Shown here: piece by piece, positions 33,269 through 41,084 of the stretch | Layout of the letters: the number at the start of each line of letters is the position of its first letter | How positions within the stretch are numbered: the first letter of the stretch is position 1 | Assembly: GCF_014200435.1 (NCBI RefSeq) | Contig: NZ_JACHBR010000001.1 | Span: forward strand, 3,069,501 to 3,133,500 | Source: Sphaerisporangium krabiense | Lineage (GTDB): Bacteria; Actinomycetota; Actinomycetes; Streptosporangiales; Streptosporangiaceae | Reading direction: 5' to 3' | Length of the DNA: 64,000 nt | Translations under genes and position numbers: made by a program | The notes under the pieces: model-generated | Told to the model about the DNA's origin: nothing | The model's input: only the letters and a program-made list of their open reading frames with translations | Databases searched by the model: none

Positions 33269-34539
33269 TGGGCGCCCTGGAGGTCCTGCGGTTCGCGGTG
33301 CGCGGGCTGACGGCGAACAAGATGCGCAGCGCGCTCACCACGCTCGGCATCCTCATCGGGGTCGCGGCGGTGATCCTGCTGGTCGCGGTCGGCGAGGGCA
33401 CCTCGCAGTCCATCCAGCAGAACATCCAGCGGCTCGGGTCCAACACGCTGACCGTGATGCAGTCGTTCGCGGGCGGCGGCGCCCGGGGCGGCGGCGGGTT
33501 CGGGGGCGGCACGCCCGGCGGTCAGCGGCAGGGCGGCACGGGCCCGCGCACGCAGGCCAAGGAACTGAGCCTCGACGACGCCCGCGCCCTGGCGGACGCC
33601 ACCGCCGCGCCCTCGGTGAAGAGCGTGTCCCCGGTGGTCACCGCGTCGTCGCAGGCCGCCGCGTACGCGGGGGCGAGCCACTCGATCGCCCAGCTCGTCG
33701 GCACCTACCCGAGCTACTTCGAGGCGTCCAACAAGCCGATCGCCAAGGGCTCCTACTTCTACAACGACGACGTGACCGCCGCCCGCAAGATCGTGGTGCT
33801 CGGGCAGACCGTCGTGGACGACCTGTTCGGCGGCGTGGACCCGATCGGCAAGCGGATCACGGTCGCGGGCGTGCCGTTCACCGTGGTCGGCGTGCTCAAG
33901 GCGGCCGGGTCGTCCGGGTTCCAGGACGCCGACGACGTGGCGATCGCGCCGCTGCCCGCCGTCCAGCAGAGCCTCACCGGCTTCGGGCCGCTCGGGCAGA
34001 TCATCGTCCAGGCCAAGAGCGCCGAGGCCGTCGACACGGCGCAGTCCGAGGTCACGGAGATTCTCAACCAGCGGCACGGCATCACCGCGACCTCCACCGC
34101 CGACTACCGCATCCTCAACCAGGCGCAGCTGCAGGAGACGGTCAGCCAGACGATCGGCACCTTCACCGTGCTGCTCGGCGCCGTCGCCGCGATCAGCCTG
34201 CTCGTGGGCGGCATCGGCATCACCAACATCATGCTGGTCACCGTCACCGAGCGGACCCGCGAGATCGGCATCCGCAAGGCCATCGGCGCGCCGCGCGGGG
34301 CCATCCTCGGCCAGTTCCTCGCCGAGGCCACGATGCTCAGCCTCGTCGGCGGCCTGCTCGGCGTCGCGATCGGGTTCGCGGGCAGCAGGTTCACGATCGC
34401 CGGCGTCCAGCCGGTCATCGTGCCCGCCTCGATCGCGCTCGCGCTCGGCGTGTCGGTCGCGATCGGCCTGTTCTTCGGCAGCTACCCCGCCAACCGCGCG
34501 GCCAAGCTGCGGCCCATCGAAGCGCTCCGGCACGAGTGA
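33268..34539 (+). CDS. MacB-like ABC transporter permease (FtsX domain)
   Basis: 423 residues with one N-terminal membrane helix (TTLGILIGVAAVILLVAVGE). A large extracytoplasmic domain with a Gly-rich loop (about 70-95) follows, then the three-helix FtsX domain (LLGAVAAISLLVGGIGITNI, GAILGQFLAEATMLSLVGGL, VSVAIGLFFGSYPANRAAK). The cytoplasmic motif EIGIRKAIGAPR is the coupling helix. Exporters of this type in Gram-positive bacteria handle peptides, lipids or antibiotics; the substrate is unknown. Start overlaps the ATPase stop (TGATG). Confidence 0.94.
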   Translation: MGALEVLRFAVRGLTANKMRSALTTLGILIGVAAVILLVAVGEGTSQSIQQNIQRLGSNTLTVMQSFAGGGARGGGGFGGGTPGGQRQGGTGPRTQAKELSLDDARALADATAAPSVKSVSPVVTASSQAAAYAGASHSIAQLVGTYPSYFEASNKPIAKGSYFYNDDVTAARKIVVLGQTVVDDLFGGVDPIGKRITVAGVPFTVVGVLKAAGSSGFQDADDVAIAPLPAVQQSLTGFGPLGQIIVQAKSAEAVDTAQSEVTEILNQRHGITATSTADYRILNQAQLQETVSQTIGTFTVLLGAVAAISLLVGGIGITNIMLVTVTERTREIGIRKAIGAPRGAILGQFLAEATMLSLVGGLLGVAIGFAGSRFTIAGVQPVIVPASIALALGVSVAIGLFFGSYPANRAAKLRPIEALRHE

Positions 34540-34566
34540 CGTACGGCTACCGCACCAAGGAGTGAC

Positions 34567-35181
34567 ATGAGCGACATGGGCACGCACAGACGCGGGCCGT
34601 ACCCCGCCGAGGCGCCCGCCGACCCGCTGGAGACCTCCCCGTTCGACGGCGACCTCGACGCCGTGCTCGCGGCCCGGCCCGAGGCGCGCCGGACGTCCCG
34701 GCTGACGCTGGCGCTGGCCGCCGGGGTGATCCTCGTGCTCGGCATGCTGCTCGGCATCCAGGCGCACAAGGCGTGGGGGTCGGGCGGCGAACGCGGCGGC
34801 ACGTCCTTCGGCGCCGTGGCCGGCCAGCGGGGGACGAACGGCGGCACGCGGAGCGGGTTCGGCGGCCAGGCCGGGCAGACGGGGCAGGCGGGCCAAGGCG
34901 GCGTGCCCGGGCAGCCGGGCGGCCAAGGGCAGGGCGGCGGGTTCACCGTCGGCACGGTGAAGCTCGTCGACGGCGGCAAGCTCTACGTGCAGACCGCCGG
35001 CGGCGGCCTCGTCGTCGTCACCACCACGGACGGCACGAAGGTGCAGGTCAGCAAGGCGGGCAAGCTCAAGGACCTCAAGCCGGGCAGCACCGTCGTCGTC
35101 CAGGGCACCCAGGGCGAGGACGGCTCGGTCAGCGCGACCTCCGTCAACGGCGGCGGGTTCGGCGCCAGGGGCGGCGGCTGA
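34567..35181 (+). CDS. Membrane-anchored DUF5666-like protein in the exporter operon
   Basis: 204 residues. A cytoplasmic N-terminus of about 50 residues is followed by one membrane helix (LALAAGVILVLGMLLGIQAH), a Gly/Gln-rich linker and a small C-terminal beta domain (FTVGTVKLVDGGKLYVQTAG, then TVVVQGTQGEDGSVSATSV) resembling the OB-like DUF5666 fold. Its place between the permease and a two-component system suggests an accessory or sensing role for the exporter. The stop overlaps the regulator start. Confidence 0.75.
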   Translation: MSDMGTHRRGPYPAEAPADPLETSPFDGDLDAVLAARPEARRTSRLTLALAAGVILVLGMLLGIQAHKAWGSGGERGGTSFGAVAGQRGTNGGTRSGFGGQAGQTGQAGQGGVPGQPGGQGQGGGFTVGTVKLVDGGKLYVQTAGGGLVVVTTTDGTKVQVSKAGKLKDLKPGSTVVVQGTQGEDGSVSATSVNGGGFGARGGG

Positions 35182-35912
35182 TGCCCGCGCGCGAGACCAG
35201 GCCGCGCGGACGGCCGGCGCCGGGCGGCGGCGAGGCCAGGCTGCTGATCGTCGACGACGAGCCGAACATCCGCGAGCTGCTGTCCGCCACCCTGCGCTAC
35301 GCCGGGTTCGACGTGCTGACGGCGTCCGACGGGCGCGAGGCCGTGCAGATCGCCGAGCGCGTGCGCCCCGACCTGGTCGTCCTCGACGTGATGCTCCCCG
35401 ACATGGACGGCTTCGCGGTCGCGGGGCGCCTGCGCACGGCCGGTCGGCGGGTTCCCGTCCTCTTCCTGACCGCCAAGGACGAGCCGGAGAGTAAGCTGAC
35501 CGGCCTCGGCGTCGGGGACGACTACGTGACCAAGCCGTTCAGCCTCGACGAGGTGCTCGCCAGGATCCGCGCGGTGCTGCGCCGCACCCGGGCCGACCTC
35601 GAACTGCCCTCCCGCCTCCAGGTGGCCGACCTGGAGCTCGACGAGGAAGGGCACCAGGTGTGGCGGGCCGGCGAGCGGGTCAAGCTGTCGCCGACCGAGT
35701 ACAAGCTGCTGCACTACTTCATGGTCAACTCCGGCCGCGTGCTGTCGAAGGCGCAGATCCTCGACCACGTCTGGCACTACGACTTCGGCGGCGACCGCAA
35801 CGTCGTGGAGTCCTACGTCTCCTACCTCCGCCGCAAGATCGACACCGTCGAACCCCGCCTCATCCACACACTCCGGGGGGTGGGCTACGTCCTGCGAGCA
35901 CCACGCCCCTGA
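35181..35912 (+). CDS. OmpR/PhoP-family response regulator (exporter-linked)
   Basis: 243 residues from ATG 35181. The receiver domain has DDE at 25-27, phospho-acceptor Asp69 in VLDVMLPDMDG and a Lys in DDYVTKPFS. The winged helix (LELDEEGHQVWRAGERVKLS, VESYVSYLRRKID) is paralogous to the regulator at 10682. The extended N-terminus (residues 2-18) is Arg/Pro/Gly-rich. It is encoded in the exporter operon and followed by its kinase, so it probably controls this MacAB-like operon in response to envelope stress (inference). Confidence 0.93.
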   Translation: MPARETRPRGRPAPGGGEARLLIVDDEPNIRELLSATLRYAGFDVLTASDGREAVQIAERVRPDLVVLDVMLPDMDGFAVAGRLRTAGRRVPVLFLTAKDEPESKLTGLGVGDDYVTKPFSLDEVLARIRAVLRRTRADLELPSRLQVADLELDEEGHQVWRAGERVKLSPTEYKLLHYFMVNSGRVLSKAQILDHVWHYDFGGDRNVVESYVSYLRRKIDTVEPRLIHTLRGVGYVLRAPRP

Positions 35913-36060
35913 CCTCCCCACCCCCCACCAGGAGAACACCGGCCCACCTCCCTCCACCACGACGCCGGAGCCCACCTCGCCAGAGGCCGGCTCCGCCGCT
36001 CCGTCGCCGGACCGCGGCGCCGCGACGGGCACGCCGTCCGGGGCGGCCGTCGTCCGATGG

Positions 36061-37662
36061 GTGCGCGCCCCTGCGCGCGAACTGCGGCGCCGCGTCGCGC
36101 GCACCCCGTTGTGGCTGCGGCTGGTCGCCGGGACGCTGTTGCTGGTCACGCTCGCCGTGACGCTCACCGGCGGGTTCGCCGTCCAGCTCCTGCGCGGGTA
36201 CCTCGTGGACCGCGTCGACCGGCAACTGATGCTCGCCGCCGTCATCCGCCGCGAACCTCCCCCTCCGCCGCCCGCGGACGGCGCGCGCCGGCAGTACGGC
36301 CTGTACTACGTCGCCCTGCTCGGCCGGGACGGCGCGGTGGAGCGCATCCTCCAGGAGAGCCCCGGCACCGACCCGCCCAGCCTCCCCGCCCTCACCCCGA
36401 GCCAGGTGGGGAAGAGCGCGCCCCACCCCTTCACCGTCGTGTCCGGCTCCGGGACGAGCTGGCGGGCGATCGCCGTGGAGGACGGCGACGGCGCCCACGT
36501 CCGCGTGGTCGCCATCCGCATGGCCGACATCGACGCCACCGTCACCCGCCTCGCCGTCATCGTCGCCACCGTCGGCGGCGGCGTCCTCGTCCTGCTCGGA
36601 TTCGCCTGCCACTGGCTGGTACGGCGCAGCCTGCGGCCCCTCGGCGAGATCGAGCGCACGGCGGGCGCCATCGCGCGCGGCGACCTGTCGCGCCGCGTCC
36701 CCCTGCGCCATCGCCGTACCGAGGTGGGACGGCTGGGGCGCGCGATCAACGGCATGCTGGCCCAGATCGAGTCCGCCTTCCGCGCCCGCGAGGCGTCCGA
36801 GTCCGCCGCCCGCGAGTCCGCCGCCGCGGCCCGGGAATCGGCCATCGCCGCCCGCGAGTCGGCCGCCGAGGCCCGCCGCTCGGAGGAGCGCATGCGCCGC
36901 TTCATCGCCGACGCCTCCCACGAACTGCGCACCCCGCTGACCTCGATCAGAGGCTTCGCCGAGCTCTACCGCCACGAGACCCCGGACCTCGCCGAGGCCG
37001 CCCGGCTGCTCTCCCGCATCGAGGCGGAGGCCGCGCGCATGGGCCTGCTCGTGGACGACCTGCTCCTACTCGCCCGCCTGGACCAGCACCGCCCCCTGGA
37101 ACGCCGGCCCGTGGACATGCTCAGCCTCGTCGCCGGAGCCGTCCTCGACGCCCGCACCCTCGCCCCCGACCGCGAGATCGACCTGATCCGCCTCGACAAC
37201 GCCGACGCCCCCGTCACAGTGCTCGGCGACGAGCCCCGCCTCCACCAGATAATCACCAACCTCATCGCCAACGCCCTCCGCCACACCCCACCGGGAACCC
37301 CGTTCCGCGTCGCCATCGGCAACCTGACCCCCCGCGCAGACGCCCCCGCCCCCTGCGCGGACGACCCTGCCCCAGGCACGGACCACCTCATCACCAACGC
37401 CGGCGACTCCGGCCCCCGAGTCGTCATCGAGGTCACCGACGAGGGCCCCGGCCTGCGCCCCGAGGACGCCGACCGCGTCTTCGAACGCTTCTACCGCGCC
37501 GACCCGGCCCGCACTCGCACCGACCCCACCGGCGGCACCGGCCTCGGCCTCTCCATAGCCGCCGCCCTAACAAAGGCCCACAACGGCACCATCACCGCCA
37601 CCTCCACCCCAGGCCGCGGCACCACATTCCACCTCGAACTCCCCGCCGCACCGGATTCCTGA
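36061..37662 (+). CDS. Sensor histidine kinase (HAMP-HisKA-HATPase)
   Basis: 533 residues from GTG 36061. It has TM1 (LRLVAGTLLLVTLAVTLTGG), an extracytoplasmic sensor of about 110 residues, TM2 (about 160-185) and HAMP. An unusual repeated Ala/Arg/Glu-Ser coiled linker (ARESAAAARESAIAARESAA) comes just before HisKA. The phospho-acceptor is His287 in FIADASHELRTPLTSIRGFA, with G boxes DEGPGL and GTGLGLSIAAAL. In-frame Pro/Thr/Ala-rich codons continue upstream to about 35938 but contain no start codon, so the true N-terminus is uncertain. Confidence 0.92.
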   Translation: MRAPARELRRRVARTPLWLRLVAGTLLLVTLAVTLTGGFAVQLLRGYLVDRVDRQLMLAAVIRREPPPPPPADGARRQYGLYYVALLGRDGAVERILQESPGTDPPSLPALTPSQVGKSAPHPFTVVSGSGTSWRAIAVEDGDGAHVRVVAIRMADIDATVTRLAVIVATVGGGVLVLLGFACHWLVRRSLRPLGEIERTAGAIARGDLSRRVPLRHRRTEVGRLGRAINGMLAQIESAFRAREASESAARESAAAARESAIAARESAAEARRSEERMRRFIADASHELRTPLTSIRGFAELYRHETPDLAEAARLLSRIEAEAARMGLLVDDLLLLARLDQHRPLERRPVDMLSLVAGAVLDARTLAPDREIDLIRLDNADAPVTVLGDEPRLHQIITNLIANALRHTPPGTPFRVAIGNLTPRADAPAPCADDPAPGTDHLITNAGDSGPRVVIEVTDEGPGLRPEDADRVFERFYRADPARTRTDPTGGTGLGLSIAAALTKAHNGTITATSTPGRGTTFHLELPAAPDS

Positions 37663-37722
37663 CCCAGGACACGCGATACCGGCGCGTCGGAGACTGTAAA
37701 AGATGGCCCGGTAACGTATCGA

Positions 37723-38133
37723 TCAGGGCAGTAGCTCGAAGAATCCGCCGTGGACATTCCTCACAGCGCCGAAGTGGCGGTGGTCCAAGGTGGCGATCTC
37801 CTGGACACCGAGCCGTTCCGCGATCGCGATCACGGAGGCATCCACTGCGCCCAGGGGAAAATTCGCATAGGTGGTCACCAAGGACCTCATCCTTGTGACG
37901 TCGGCAACGGACAGGGCCTCTAAGATCAACTCGCCGGCCACGATGGACTGGAGAAATTCAGCTTCTGCGGCTGGGCCCACGCGTGACTCCAGGATCCAGC
38001 ACACTTCCGCGAGAACCGGGCCAGGGAGGATCAGAGGCCCTTCGTGGCTTTCGAGGAGATTCAAGCAGCGATCATGATCCTGGTCCTTACGGTTCATCGC
38101 CGCATACAGCGGACCAGTATCACAGACCAGCAC
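37723..38133 (-). CDS. vapC: PIN-domain toxin (VapC-like)
   Basis: 136 residues. The acidic PIN active site is visible: Asp5 in MLVCDTGPLYA, Glu43 in LAEVCWIL, Asp98 in GAVDASVIAIAERL and Asp117 in ATLDHRHF. VapC toxins are Mg-dependent RNases that cut tRNA or rRNA, neutralised by the antitoxin encoded just upstream. The start overlaps the antitoxin stop by one base. Less GC-rich than the flanking genes, as is common for mobile toxin-antitoxin modules. Confidence 0.92.
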   Translation of the reverse strand: MLVCDTGPLYAAMNRKDQDHDRCLNLLESHEGPLILPGPVLAEVCWILESRVGPAAEAEFLQSIVAGELILEALSVADVTRMRSLVTTYANFPLGAVDASVIAIAERLGVQEIATLDHRHFGAVRNVHGGFFELLP

Positions 38134-38369
38134 TAACGGCCTCGGAATCGGTCGGCCAGAATCTCTTCCGAGCGTTGGGCGCTATCGGCTTCGTCGGAGA
38201 CGATGCCGGCGAAGGAGAGGCGACGTCGTCGGCCATGTGGCTGGACCACGGTCGCGGCTTCGTTCTCAACGAGCTCAAGAGCGACGGCGCGCAGCGCTCT
38301 GGCCTGGTTGGGCGTCAAGCGATCGACCAAGCGATGCAGGTCTTCGTACTCTTCCGGTGCCGCGCTCAT
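38133..38369 (-). CDS. Antitoxin of the VapBC-type module
   Basis: 78 residues from ATG 38369. The N-terminal helices (EEYEDLHRLVDRLTPNQARA) and a basic/aromatic C-terminus (GRRRRLSFAGIVSDEADSAQ) fit a small antitoxin whose C-terminal tail wraps the PIN toxin. I do not see a clear AbrB or RHH fold. ATG 38369 is chosen over the upstream TTG 38390 because a TAGACT box lies exactly seven bases before it. Confidence 0.82.
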   Translation of the reverse strand: MSAAPEEYEDLHRLVDRLTPNQARALRAVALELVENEAATVVQPHGRRRRLSFAGIVSDEADSAQRSEEILADRFRGR

Positions 38370-38376
38370 ACATGCC

Positions 38377-38382
38377 AGTCTA
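38377..38382 (-). promoter_or_regulatory. -10 element TAGACT for the toxin-antitoxin operon
   Basis: On the minus strand TAGACT-N7-ATG (38369), the leaderless arrangement also seen at 5072, 9311 and 47083. Confidence 0.45.
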
Positions 38383-38483
38383 CGTCGCAACGAAGATCAC
38401 CTATCGGTATCGGCTCGTCAGGCCGCATCCTCGCGAAACATGTCGCGGCCAAGGTGCGCCGCACTTGATCGCGCCTCCACTCG

Positions 38484-39395
38484 TCAATCCACGTCGAGGA
38501 CGGCCTTGCCGGTTATGCGGCGAGCGGAGAGGGCCTGGGTGGCTTCGGTCACCTGGTGCCAGGAGACGCGCAGGCTCACCTCCGGGCGGAGTTCGCCCTG
38601 GGCGAGCAGGGTGAGGAGGGTGGTCAGGTCGGTGGCGGAGGCGGTGATGTCGCCGAAGGAGCTCAGGGTCTTCGCCGGGCCCAGGGAGAACGTCGCGTAC
38701 GGGGGGAGGACGGCGGGTTCGCCGGAGGCCCAGCCGATGCTCTGCAGATCGCCGCCTGGGGCGAGGAGGTGCCACGCGGTGACCAGGTGGGGGCCGCCGA
38801 CGTTCTCCAGGACCAGGTCGACGGGCTCGCCGATGCCGTCCAGGCCGGTCACCACCTCGTCGGCGCCGAGTTCGCGCAGGCCCGCGCCGCGTGCCTCCGA
38901 GCCGACGGAGGCGATCACGTGCGCCCCGCCGAGTGCCGCGAGTTGGACGGCCATCCGTCCGACGCCGCCGGACGCTCCGGTGATCAGGACGCGCTTGCCC
39001 GGGAGCAGCCGGCCGGCGCGCAGCGTCCGCAGCGCGGTGAGCCCGGCCGCGGGGACGGCGGCGGCGTCGGCCAGGTCCACCGACGCGGGCACCTCGGCCA
39101 GGTCGCCCGTCGGCACGGCCACCCGCCGCGCCCAGGCGCCCACCACGAAGGCCGCCACGCGCGTTCCCACGGCCGGGCCGCTGCCGTCGGCCGCCGCCCG
39201 GACCACCACGCCGGAGCCGTCGACGCCGAGCACGGTGCCGGGAGGACGCACCTCGGTCCGCAGGTCCCCATGGTTGACGGACGCGTGGCGCATCTCGATC
39301 ACGGCCTGATCCGGCCGGGGGCGCGGGTCGGGGACCTCGCCCATCCTCATTCCGCCGGGCGCTTCGGGATCGGTGATCACAGCGCGAACGCTCAT
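38484..39395 (-). CDS. Zinc-independent MDR-family NADP-dependent oxidoreductase
   Basis: 303 residues. The GroES-like N-terminal half (HASVNHGDLRTEVRPPGTVL, GVDGSGVVVRA) lacks the catalytic zinc Cys/His set. The Rossmann half has ITGASGGVGRMAVQLAALGG and a nucleotide-binding strand ending ASVGSEARG. This fits quinone-oxidoreductase or enoyl-reductase-like MDR enzymes that use NADPH on reactive carbonyls or quinones. It is divergent from a TetR regulator with two shared operators, so it is probably induced by the regulator's ligand. Confidence 0.9.
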   Translation of the reverse strand: MSVRAVITDPEAPGGMRMGEVPDPRPRPDQAVIEMRHASVNHGDLRTEVRPPGTVLGVDGSGVVVRAAADGSGPAVGTRVAAFVVGAWARRVAVPTGDLAEVPASVDLADAAAVPAAGLTALRTLRAGRLLPGKRVLITGASGGVGRMAVQLAALGGAHVIASVGSEARGAGLRELGADEVVTGLDGIGEPVDLVLENVGGPHLVTAWHLLAPGGDLQSIGWASGEPAVLPPYATFSLGPAKTLSSFGDITASATDLTTLLTLLAQGELRPEVSLRVSWHQVTEATQALSARRITGKAVLDVD

Positions 39396-39525
39396 CGGGT
39401 TCCCCCTCGGTACAGGTGTGCGGTGGCGCGGACGACGGTCGCCGCGCCGCCCACGAGGTCAGTCGGCATCCACGAGGTCAGCCGGCCCGCCTCGGGGACG
39501 GATGCCGTGTCCGGGTTCGATGAAC

Positions 39526-39540
39526 CGGACCAACAGTCCG
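39526..39540. promoter_or_regulatory. TetR operator, site 1
   Basis: CGGACCAACAGTCCG, a copy of the shared palindrome CGGACCARCRGTCCG. Flanking AAC and GTT extend the outer symmetry. It lies in the divergent promoter region of the oxidoreductase and TetR genes. Confidence 0.75.
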
Positions 39541-39562
39541 GTTAGCTCTGGTCGATAATATA

Positions 39563-39577
39563 CGGACCAGCGGTCCG
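39563..39577. promoter_or_regulatory. TetR operator, site 2
   Basis: CGGACCAGCGGTCCG, the second copy of the same palindrome, centred 37 bp from site 1. The AT-rich GATAATATA between the sites supplies possible -10 sequence for both directions. Confidence 0.75.
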
Positions 39578-39618
39578 CCTCTTCAAGAGGAGACCGGTGA
39601 TCGGTGACAGGAGGCGTC

Positions 39619-40203
39619 GTGAGCGAAACGCAGGAGCGTCCGGAGCGCGCCGACGCCGTGCGGAACCGGCGGGCGATCCTGGAGGCGGCCGAGGCGCTGG
39701 TCGCCGAGCACGGGTCCGACTATGTTTCGCTGGACAAGGTCGCCGCCGCGGCCGGGGTGGGCAAGGGCACGGTGTTCCGCCGCTTCGGCAGCCGCACCGG
39801 CCTCATGCGCGCGCTCCTCGAAGAACGCGCGACCGTGCTCAGCGAGGCCATCGTGTCCGGCCCCCCACCTCTGGGCCCCGGTGCCCCACCCGGCGAGCGA
39901 CTCCCCGCCTTCCTGGACGCCCTGACCGACCTGGCCACCCGCAACATCGCCGTCCTGACGGCCCACGAACGCGCCTGCGCCCCCGCCAAGCTCTCCGACC
40001 CCACCTACCTACGCTGGCACCGCCACATCACGTCCCTGCTCCACGAGGCCCGCCCGGACACCGACGCCGACTTCTACGCGCACACCCTGCTGAGCATGTT
40101 CGACGCCGACCTCGTCAGAACCCTCACCGCCAACGGCGGCCCCGCCCGCCTGTCCTCCTCCCTCCGCGCCCTCGTCGGCGCGATCCTCCGCGCGCCGGCA
40201 TGA
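39619..40203 (+). CDS. TetR family transcriptional regulator
   Basis: 194 residues. The N-terminal TetR helix-turn-helix reads RRAILEAAEALVAEHGSDYV, then VSLDKVAAAAGVGKGTVFRR and FGSRTGLMRALLEE. A helical ligand domain follows. GTG 39619 is preferred over GTG 39604 because AGGAGG lies at 39609-39614. Probably represses itself and the divergent MDR oxidoreductase through the paired CGGACC palindromes. Confidence 0.93.
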   Translation: MSETQERPERADAVRNRRAILEAAEALVAEHGSDYVSLDKVAAAAGVGKGTVFRRFGSRTGLMRALLEERATVLSEAIVSGPPPLGPGAPPGERLPAFLDALTDLATRNIAVLTAHERACAPAKLSDPTYLRWHRHITSLLHEARPDTDADFYAHTLLSMFDADLVRTLTANGGPARLSSSLRALVGAILRAPA

Positions 40204-40255
40204 TCTCGTGGTTTTCCAGGAGGCCGCGGGGGCGCGTGACCGGCTGTGATGGGGG

Positions 40256-40273
40256 TGCGTCGAGGACGACGCA
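40256..40273. promoter_or_regulatory. Palindrome upstream of the Tat-exported protein
   Basis: TGCGTCG-AGGA-CGACGCA is a perfect 7-bp inverted repeat 24 nt before ATG 40298. It could be an operator or a short leader hairpin. Confidence 0.4.
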
Positions 40274-40297
40274 TCGTTTCGCGGGCGGGAGAGTGCC

Positions 40298-40906
40298 ATG
40301 GAGGACGCCGAACGAGGATTAGGTCGGCGCGGTTTTATGGGGCGGGCGCTGCTGGGGGGTGCCGCCGTGGTGGCCGGGGGCGTTCTGGGGGATGTGGCCG
40401 TGCCTGCGCCGGCGCGGGCGGGGGTGAGTGACGCGTTTCGGTGGTGTAGCCGGTGTCAGAACATGTGGTTCGTCGCGGGCGGGAACAACGGGCACTGTCC
40501 GGTCAGTCACTTGTGGGACCACAACCACTACACCAACGGGAGCTGGACGTTCTGGCTGCCGGACGATCAGTCCACCGACACCTTCGGCCGGCTGTTGCTG
40601 AAGTGGTGCCAGACCTGTAAGGCCGTGTACTTCGCCGGCTCGGGGCGGGGCGTTTGCCCCAACAACGGGAACGGGCACACGCCTTCCGCGCGCGCGTACC
40701 GCATCGAAAGCAACGTGGGCGGCACGATCTCCGGTTTCGCCAAGCAGTCGGGGTGGCGGCGCTGTGAGCGGTGCCTGCTGTTGTGCTGGGGCGCCGGCTG
40801 GCTGGACAGTCACTGTCCCATGGGCGGCGGGGCGCACGTCATGGCCTGCTTCATCCACCCCACCTTGGGGTGGGTCTTCGAGGACTACATGCCCCGCCAC
40901 ACCTGA
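40298..40906 (+). CDS. Tat-exported protein with three CxxC...CP repeats
   Basis: 202 residues. The N-terminus carries a twin-arginine signal (GRRGFMGRALLGGAAVVAGG), ending near residue 42. The mature part has three spaced modules with a CxxC pair and a following HCP/VCP: WCSRCQNMWF...GHCP, WCQTCKAVYF...GVCP and RCERCLLLCW...SHCP, each with aromatic residues and His. This pattern recurs in exported actinobacterial proteins of unknown function. Folded Tat export plus four cysteine-type ligands per unit suggests metal-binding knuckles or disulfides; neither is proven. A GC-rich hairpin (CCGCCC/GGGCGG, 40962-40978) lies downstream. Confidence 0.82.
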   Translation: MEDAERGLGRRGFMGRALLGGAAVVAGGVLGDVAVPAPARAGVSDAFRWCSRCQNMWFVAGGNNGHCPVSHLWDHNHYTNGSWTFWLPDDQSTDTFGRLLLKWCQTCKAVYFAGSGRGVCPNNGNGHTPSARAYRIESNVGGTISGFAKQSGWRRCERCLLLCWGAGWLDSHCPMGGGAHVMACFIHPTLGWVFEDYMPRHT

Positions 40907-41084
40907 TCCGCTGACCGGTGAGGCACGTGGACGATCGCCGTGCGAAGCGCCGCCGTCCGCACCGCCCGGCGTGGGCGGCGGTGGCGGTTGACAGGTTGGT
41001 TTCAGGTTCGGCTCATGGATTTTTGAGGTTGGGGGGCTGTGATGGGGGAGCCAAAGTCCCTCGGTTTCCCGACGGAGTCCACCT

